Of a stretch of 10,816 nucleotides of DNA, positions 6,290 through 10,816 are shown piece after piece. The position numbers and the translations under genes were made by a program. How positions within the stretch are numbered: position 1 is the stretch's first letter; every line of letters starts with the position of its first letter. The DNA is taken from contig JAGWRQ010000060.1 of the NCBI GenBank assembly GCA_028869615.1, positions 1-10,816 on the forward strand. Reading direction: 5' to 3'. The DNA is from Candidatus Methylomirabilota bacterium. GTDB lineage: Bacteria > Methylomirabilota > Methylomirabilia > Methylomirabilales > Methylomirabilaceae. The notes under the pieces are model-generated. The model was not told the DNA's origin. It worked only from the letters and a program-made list of their open reading frames with translations, and made no database searches.

Positions 6290-7242
6290 AGTCCAGGAGC
6301 CGGGGTGGGGTTGCCGCCTACCTCGAATATCTTCTCGTGGCGGGACTTGCAAAAGGATTATTCTACCTGCCATCGTCCGTGGCCTACTATATCGGCGAGG
6401 GGCTGGGAGCGGTTCTGTACCGCGTTGACCGCAAGCATCGGTTGATTGCTGAGGAAAACCTGCGCCGGGCCTTCAATGGTGAGCTGTCCTCTCAAGAGAT
6501 CGCTGAACTCACGCGCTTGACGTTCATCAATCTCGGCCGGACCGTTGTGGAGACCTGTCGAATTCTCAAGATCGATCGGGAGAACTTTCGACAGTTCATC
6601 CGAGTCGAAGGGTATGAGCACTTCCAGCAGGCCAAGCGCCGGGGGAAAGGGATTATTTACATTACGGCGCACTTGGGGTCGTGGGAACTGCTTCCGCTGG
6701 CGTCCGCCATCATGGGGGAGCCGTTGTCTATTGTAACGCGCCCTCTGGATAACCCATATCTCGATAGGGTCATCAACCGGTTGCGGACGGCCTGGGGAAC
6801 GAGGGTGTTACCTAAAAAGCTGGTGATGTCGGCGCTGGTGCAGACGCTACTTCGTGGGGAGAGTGTCGGGATTTTGATGGATCAAAATATTACCTGGAAG
6901 GAGGGGGTCTTTGTCGATTTCTTTGGTATGCCGGCCTGTACGGCTTTCGCGCCTGCCCTCCTGGCCCTCAGAACCGACGCATCGGTTCTTCCCGCCGCTA
7001 TTGTGCGGTGCGGGCGGGACCGACACACCATCCTTATCGAGAAAGAGATCCCCTTAATCAGGACCGGGCGTCTGAGGGCGGACGTCGTGGCTAACACCGC
7101 CTCCTTCACCAGGGCCATCGAAGCATTAGTCCGGAAGGAGCCGTCCCAGTGGCTTTGGGTCCACCGCAGATGGAAAACGCAGCCGCGCGCCGAGTGTCAC
7201 GTTCCAGGCGTCGATGCCGGAACCCGGAACCCGGAACTATGA
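6286..7242 (+). CDS. lpxL: LpxL/HtrB-type lipid A late acyltransferase
   Basis: This 318-residue protein is in the LpxL/LpxM family, which adds secondary acyl chains from acyl carrier protein to Kdo-lipid A in the inner membrane. It has an N-terminal hydrophobic segment (about residues 11-45), the catalytic HX4E motif in ITAHLGSWELL (H129 and E134, matching E. coli H132/E137), GILMDQNITW, VDFFGMPACT and the late WLWVHRRWKT motif. Which position it acylates cannot be told; LpxL is the best guess because it is the only family member here. After WKT there is a tail of about 17 residues ending GTRNPEL, whose codons overlap a tandem CCGGAAC repeat; this tail is probably not part of the conserved enzyme. 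The start overlaps the lpxK stop and the stop overlaps the next start, each as ATGA. Confidence 0.92.
   Translation: MKSRSRGGVAAYLEYLLVAGLAKGLFYLPSSVAYYIGEGLGAVLYRVDRKHRLIAEENLRRAFNGELSSQEIAELTRLTFINLGRTVVETCRILKIDRENFRQFIRVEGYEHFQQAKRRGKGIIYITAHLGSWELLPLASAIMGEPLSIVTRPLDNPYLDRVINRLRTAWGTRVLPKKLVMSALVQTLLRGESVGILMDQNITWKEGVFVDFFGMPACTAFAPALLALRTDASVLPAAIVRCGRDRHTILIEKEIPLIRTGRLRADVVANTASFTRAIEALVRKEPSQWLWVHRRWKTQPRAECHVPGVDAGTRNPEL
7217..7237. repeat. Three tandem copies of CCGGAAC before the waaF-gmhB start
   Basis: Perfect copies of the 7-mer stand at 7217-7223, 7224-7230 and 7231-7237, ending one base before the ATG at 7239. They encode the last residues of the LpxL-type protein. GTTCC at 7201-7205 can pair with the first GGAAC, with GGC/GCC inside, forming a hairpin with one bulged A. 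Each GGA might serve as a poor Shine-Dalgarno core for the next gene; no better one is present. Confidence 0.8.
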
Positions 7243-8891
7243 GCCTCCCGACACTTCATGTGCGGAAGACGTTCGAACCCGACCGGTTGGGGTCTATTGT
7301 CGTTGCAAGCCCTAATTGGTTGGGTGACGCGGTTCTCGCGCTTCCCGCACTCGCCAACCTTCGCCGCTCCTTTCCTGGCGCAAGAATCGCCCTCCTCGTA
7401 CGTTCATGGCTCAGTCCGCTCTTTCGGTCTTTGCCGTTTATCGACGAACTCGTTGAGTTGCCGGATAGTGGCGAGTTGATATGGGCAGCCACCGTGCTGC
7501 GCCGACGAGGCTTTGAGCTGGCGCTGCTCTTGCCGAACAGTTTCCGGACGGCGCTGATCAGTTGGCTGGCAGGGATTCCGCACCGGATCGGGTATGTGGC
7601 CGATGGGCGAGGTCCCCTATTGACTGTAGGGGTGCGCCCCGCGAGCGGGACGTCGCCGCATCAGGCGGACTCCTACCTCGGTCTGCTCCAGGCGCTGAAG
7701 TGGGATGCGTGGTTGCGTCCGACCAAATGTCTGCTTCCGCCTGGGAGCGATGCGGAAGCAGAGAAACTGCTCACTGAATCCGGTCTCTCTCCTCACGTCC
7801 CACTCATCGGCATGACTCCTGGGGCCAGCTATGGGACGGCAAAGCGCTGGCCGGCTGAACGATTTGCAGAAGCCGCCGATCTGCTGGCGGATCGCCTCGG
7901 TTCGGTCGCTCTTTTGTTCGGTTCACAGCGGGAAGCGTCATTAACAAGGGCCATTCATGAGCGGATGCGCGGGGCTGCCGTCGACTTTGGAGGTCGGACG
8001 ACCCTTACGGAATTGGCCAGCCTGCTCAGTCGGTGCGCACTGCTCCTGACGAACGATACGGGGGTCATGCATCTGGCCTCCGCCCTGGGTATCCCGTGCG
8101 TTGCCCTGTTCGGCCCGACGGATCCTCACCACACAGGTCCTCTCGGCTCCGGACACCAGATTCTTCGCGATCCGCCGTCCTGCAGTCCGTGTCGCTACCG
8201 CGACTGCCCCATCGATCATCGATGTATGCAGAGGCTGGATGTGGAGCGGGTGGTAGCCGCGGCGGAGACTCTGCTGACCCGATCAGCCTCGACCATCGAG
8301 GAAAATGTGCGGCGGATGCCCGCGGTCTTTCTGGACCGGGACGGGACCATCAATGAGGAGATAGGGCCGATCCAACGTCCGGACTCGATAAGACCGATCC
8401 CTGAGGCGGCGGAAGCATTAAAACGCCTTGGCGAGGCTGGGTATCTGCGAATCATAGTCAGCAATCAAGCGCGAGTGGCCCGAGGGGACGCAACTGAAGA
8501 GTTGGTTGAAGCGACGCATCAACGGCTTCTGCAACTGCTCCAGGCGGATGGGGGAGGAGCGGATGCCTTCTACTACTGTCCTCACCACCCGCGGGAAGGG
8601 CGCTTTCCATACCGACGGGACTGCCTGTGCCGTAAGCCGGCCCCCGGGCTGATTCAGCGGGCGGCCTATGAGCGGCAGGTGGACATGGAGCGATCGTACG
8701 TCGTGGGGGATAAGGTGAGCGACATGCTGCTGGCGGATCGGCTGGGTCTACCTTCAGTGCTGGTCCTGACAGGCTATGGGCGCGAGTCGTTGGAACGTCT
8801 TCATGCGGCGGGGGGTCCAATGCCCACTCATACAGCACAAGATCTACTGGACGCCGCCGAGTGGATTGTGCAAAGGCGCGGCCTGAGATGA
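7239..8891 (+). CDS. Fused ADP-heptose:LPS heptosyltransferase II (WaaF) and heptose-1,7-bisphosphate 7-phosphatase (GmhB)
   Basis: One 550-residue frame holds two enzymes. Residues 1 to about 350 are a GT9 heptosyltransferase of WaaF type: SPNWLGDAVLALPAL (D30), LLPNSFRTAL, GMTPGASYGTAKRWP (193 onward), LLTNDTGVMHLASALG, FGPTDPHHTGP and a cysteine cluster (C315, C318, C323, C329). Residues 360-550 are a HAD phosphatase of GmhB type: FLDRDGTINEE with D366 and D368, VSNQARVARG, the zinc ligands C447, H449, C462 and C464, CRKPAPG, and VGDKVSDM with D491. These sit at a constant offset of 355 from E. coli GmhB D11, D13, C92, H94, C107, C109 and D136, so the domain is complete at 191 residues. 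GmhB dephosphorylates heptose 1,7-bisphosphate on the path to ADP-heptose, which WaaF then uses. The ATG 7239 overlaps the preceding stop; a frame open upstream lies inside the acyltransferase gene. Confidence 0.94.
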   Translation: MSLPTLHVRKTFEPDRLGSIVVASPNWLGDAVLALPALANLRRSFPGARIALLVRSWLSPLFRSLPFIDELVELPDSGELIWAATVLRRRGFELALLLPNSFRTALISWLAGIPHRIGYVADGRGPLLTVGVRPASGTSPHQADSYLGLLQALKWDAWLRPTKCLLPPGSDAEAEKLLTESGLSPHVPLIGMTPGASYGTAKRWPAERFAEAADLLADRLGSVALLFGSQREASLTRAIHERMRGAAVDFGGRTTLTELASLLSRCALLLTNDTGVMHLASALGIPCVALFGPTDPHHTGPLGSGHQILRDPPSCSPCRYRDCPIDHRCMQRLDVERVVAAAETLLTRSASTIEENVRRMPAVFLDRDGTINEEIGPIQRPDSIRPIPEAAEALKRLGEAGYLRIIVSNQARVARGDATEELVEATHQRLLQLLQADGGGADAFYYCPHHPREGRFPYRRDCLCRKPAPGLIQRAAYERQVDMERSYVVGDKVSDMLLADRLGLPSVLVLTGYGRESLERLHAAGGPMPTHTAQDLLDAAEWIVQRRGLR

Positions 8892-10015
8892 CCGCTCCGC
8901 TGTGGAATGACCCTGTGCCGATGGAACAGGCGCAGCGGATCCTCATCATTAAGCCAAGCTCGCTCGGCGATGTGGTGAATGCCCTCCCGTTCCTCAGCTC
9001 GCTCAGGCGACGGTACCCCGATCGGTACATCGCATGGCTGGTAGAGGAGGAAGCGGCAGAGCTACTGCTGGGTCATCCCTTGTTGGATCGGGTCATCGTA
9101 TCAGGCCGTAGACGATGGCGGCGGGAGGTACGGATGCCCTTCCGCGGGTCGGCGGCGCTGCGAGAGATCGCTGCGCTCATCGCCGAGCTCCGTCAGGGTC
9201 GGTATGACCTTGTTGTCGATTTGCAGGGACTGCTGAAGAGCGCCCTCATGGTGATCTGTGCCGGCGCGCGATTTCGGGTCGGTCTCGCGGGCGCCCGCGA
9301 GGGGAGCGAGCGCGCGTTAACTCACGTGGTACCGCTTCCACCCGGGCCGCTGCACGCCGTGGACCGGTACCTCGAGGTTGCCAGGTTCCTGGGAGCGGAC
9401 TCGCTATTAAAGACGTTCGTGTTCCCTTCCCGGCCCGATGACGGGGCGAGGGCTGAGGCGCTCCTGGCTGAGGCAGGGGTAAAGCCGGATTCTTTGGTGA
9501 TCGCCCTCAATCCTCAGGCGCGTTGGACGACGAAACTCTGGGGAGAGGAGCGGTTCGCGCGTTTGGGGGAGATGTTGGCGCGCCAACATGGGGCCAGGAT
9601 CCTTGTGATCGGATCGTCCTCGGACCTTCCACTAGCCAGACGTCTGGCAAACGGCATGGACCCAGCTCCGTTTGTGGCGGCGGGCCGGACAGACCTCAAG
9701 GTCCTGATCGCCCTTCTGAAGCGAATCGACCTCCTGGTGACGGTCGATTCCGGTCCCATGCACCTGGCAGCGGCGCTCGGAACCCCGCTTATCGCGCTCT
9801 TTGGCCCAACCGATCCCCGTCTTATCGGTCCCTACGGAGGTGATGGGGTCGTGCTTCGCGTTCCGCTTCCTTGCAGTCCCTGCTCGAAGAGGCGATGTCA
9901 GATCAAAGAGGATCGTTTGTGTATGCACTCGATCTCGGTCGAGCAGGTGGCAGAAGCCGCCTCCACGCTCCTGGCTACAGGCCCGGCATGTCGAGCGGGC
10001 AGTGATTGTTCGTAA
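8888..10015 (+). CDS. waaC: ADP-heptose:LPS heptosyltransferase, WaaC-like (heptosyltransferase I)
   Basis: This 375-residue GT9 enzyme probably adds the first heptose to Kdo-lipid A at the inner membrane. It has ILIIKPSSLGDVVNALPFL, where D28 matches E. coli WaaC D13; DLQGLLKSAL; the WaaC-like GLAGAREGSERA and HAVDRYL; NPQARWTTKLWGEERF with K216 (E. coli K192); VDSGPMHLAAALGTP with D287 (E. coli D261); and FGPTDPRLIGPYG. These favour WaaC over WaaF, though it also has a C-terminal cysteine cluster (C329, C332, C337, C345) more usual in WaaF-type GT9s, so a different GT9 acceptor is possible. ATG 8888 overlaps the stop of the fused gene (ATGA). A second ATG at 8921 (residue 12) would sit closer to the conserved strand but has no visible ribosome binding site. 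Confidence 0.85.
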   Translation: MTAPLWNDPVPMEQAQRILIIKPSSLGDVVNALPFLSSLRRRYPDRYIAWLVEEEAAELLLGHPLLDRVIVSGRRRWRREVRMPFRGSAALREIAALIAELRQGRYDLVVDLQGLLKSALMVICAGARFRVGLAGAREGSERALTHVVPLPPGPLHAVDRYLEVARFLGADSLLKTFVFPSRPDDGARAEALLAEAGVKPDSLVIALNPQARWTTKLWGEERFARLGEMLARQHGARILVIGSSSDLPLARRLANGMDPAPFVAAGRTDLKVLIALLKRIDLLVTVDSGPMHLAAALGTPLIALFGPTDPRLIGPYGGDGVVLRVPLPCSPCSKRRCQIKEDRLCMHSISVEQVAEAASTLLATGPACRAGSDCS

Positions 10016-10052
10016 CAGGGTCCGCAGGACGTTATCATGTTGAGAAGGTCGT

Positions 10053-10058
10053 GAGGAA
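10053..10058 (+). promoter_or_regulatory. Ribosome binding site of the Memo-family gene
   Basis: GAGGAA, a strong Shine-Dalgarno match, stands six bases before the GTG at 10065. The frame is closed by TGA at 10041-10043, so this site and the GTG fix the start. Confidence 0.75.
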
Positions 10059-10064
10059 CTGGCG

Positions 10065-10816
10065 GTGATTCGACGGGCAGTTGTGACCGGCTCGTTCTAT
10101 CCGGGTACGCCCGAGCGGTTGCGGACGCAGGCCGCCGATCTGATCATAGGGGATCTCCCAAAGGTGCGTGCTATAGGGGCCGTTGTCCCCCACGCCGGCT
10201 ATATTTATTCCGGTAGAATCGCCGGAGCAGTGTACGCCCGGCTTATCTTTCCTGATGTATTTGTGATGTTGGGACCGAACCACACCGGAGTGGGAGCGGG
10301 GGTGGCGATCATCACCGAAGGGAAATGGGAGACGCCCCTGGGACAGGTGCCCATCGATACAGAATTAGCCAAGGCCATCCTACGGAACTCGCAGACCATC
10401 GAGGAAGATGATCTTGGGCACCAGCGTGAGCACTCTATCGAGGTGCAACTTCCCCTGCTCCAGGCGTGTGGCCGTCCGTTCTCCTTTGTGCCGATTTGCC
10501 TGTTCAGCAGTGAATTTGCCGCCTGTCAGGACGTCGGGTTGGCGGTGGCGCGGGCCATCGCGGAGTCACAGCGATCGGTGTTGATGGTGGCCAGTTCCGA
10601 CATGAGTCATTACGTGAGTCGGGAACAGGCCAAGGTAAAGGACCGTCTGGCGATCGAGGCCATCTTGGCGTGTGACCCGGAGCGGCTGCATCGAGTTGTC
10701 AGGTGGGAGGGCATTACCATGTGCGGATTTCATCCGACGACTGCACTGCTGATCGCGGCAAAAGAACTTGGGGCCACGTCGGCTGAGTTGGTCAGCTACG
10801 CAACCTCTGCCGATGT
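10065..10816 (+). CDS. AmmeMemoRadiSam system protein B (Memo family), 3' end outside the window
   Basis: The first 250 residues are present; the family is about 260-280 long, so only a short tail is missing. It is a Memo-type protein with the dioxygenase-like LigB fold. Conserved features are RRAVVTGSFYPG near the start, VVPHAGYIYSG (H43), LGPNHTG (H73), LGHQREHSIEVQLP, ASSDMSHY (D179, H182) and ITMCGFHPTTALL (C220). H43, H73, D179, H182 and C220 correspond to human MEMO1 H49, H81, D189, H192 and C244, the metal-site and reactive residues. In bacteria and archaea it usually occurs with an AMMECR1 protein and a radical SAM protein; the function of that set is not established. Start GTG 10065 has a strong ribosome binding site. 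A 49-base gap separates it from waaC, so it may join the same transcript, but nothing links it to LPS chemically. Confidence 0.92.
   Translation, partial: MIRRAVVTGSFYPGTPERLRTQAADLIIGDLPKVRAIGAVVPHAGYIYSGRIAGAVYARLIFPDVFVMLGPNHTGVGAGVAIITEGKWETPLGQVPIDTELAKAILRNSQTIEEDDLGHQREHSIEVQLPLLQACGRPFSFVPICLFSSEFAACQDVGLAVARAIAESQRSVLMVASSDMSHYVSREQAKVKDRLAIEAILACDPERLHRVVRWEGITMCGFHPTTALLIAAKELGATSAELVSYATSAD

Noticed and set aside
7149..7238. Upstream extension of the WaaF-GmhB frame inside the acyltransferase gene
   Set aside because: This stretch codes in the other frame for the conserved WLWVHRRWKT end of the acyltransferase; the ATGA overlap start at 7239 is more consistent with the other junctions.
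10020..10030. GTCC/GGAC hairpin after the WaaC-like gene as a terminator
   Set aside because: The stem is only four pairs with a three-base loop and no T run follows.

Overview
The window carries one long plus-strand gene cluster for lipid A and inner-core lipopolysaccharide synthesis, so the host is a Gram-negative (diderm) bacterium. The sequence is GC-rich. The use of LpxI instead of LpxH, an oxidoreductase gene between lpxI and lpxB, and a DUF374 acyltransferase resemble clusters in Desulfobacterota, NC10/Methylomirabilota and Nitrospirota rather than in enteric bacteria. That placement is an inference from gene content and is not firm.

Layout: the last codons of lpxA (1-91); a palindromic repeat in the gap; lpxI (154-954); a second, different palindrome; a Gfo/Idh/MocA oxidoreductase that may be a GnnA homologue (1036-1992); lpxB (1998-3170); a DUF374/LpxJ-like acyltransferase (3170-3865); waaA/kdtA (3882-5168); lpxK (5165-6289); an LpxL-type acyltransferase (6286-7242); a fused heptosyltransferase-GmhB phosphatase (7239-8891); a WaaC-like heptosyltransferase (8888-10015); and, after a short gap, the first 250 codons of an AmmeMemoRadiSam system protein B (Memo family) gene that runs off the end (10065-10816).

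How they work together: LpxA starts lipid A synthesis on UDP-GlcNAc. LpxI cleaves UDP-diacylglucosamine to lipid X. LpxB joins the two to give the disaccharide. LpxK adds the 4'-phosphate. WaaA adds Kdo. The DUF374 protein and the LpxL-type protein are candidates for the two secondary acylations. The GmhB domain makes a heptose precursor and the two GT9 enzymes attach heptose to Kdo. From lpxB onward the genes are nearly all joined by 1- or 4-base stop/start overlaps, with a 16-base gap only before waaA, so they are probably one translationally coupled operon.

No RNA gene, CRISPR array, insertion sequence or convincing promoter was seen, and there is no gene-free stretch over 300 bases. Most of the window is conventional. 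The points that merit a second look are the WaaF-GmhB fusion, the oxidoreductase without an aminotransferase partner, the three unrelated repeat-like insertions at gene junctions, and the Memo-family gene at the end of the cluster.
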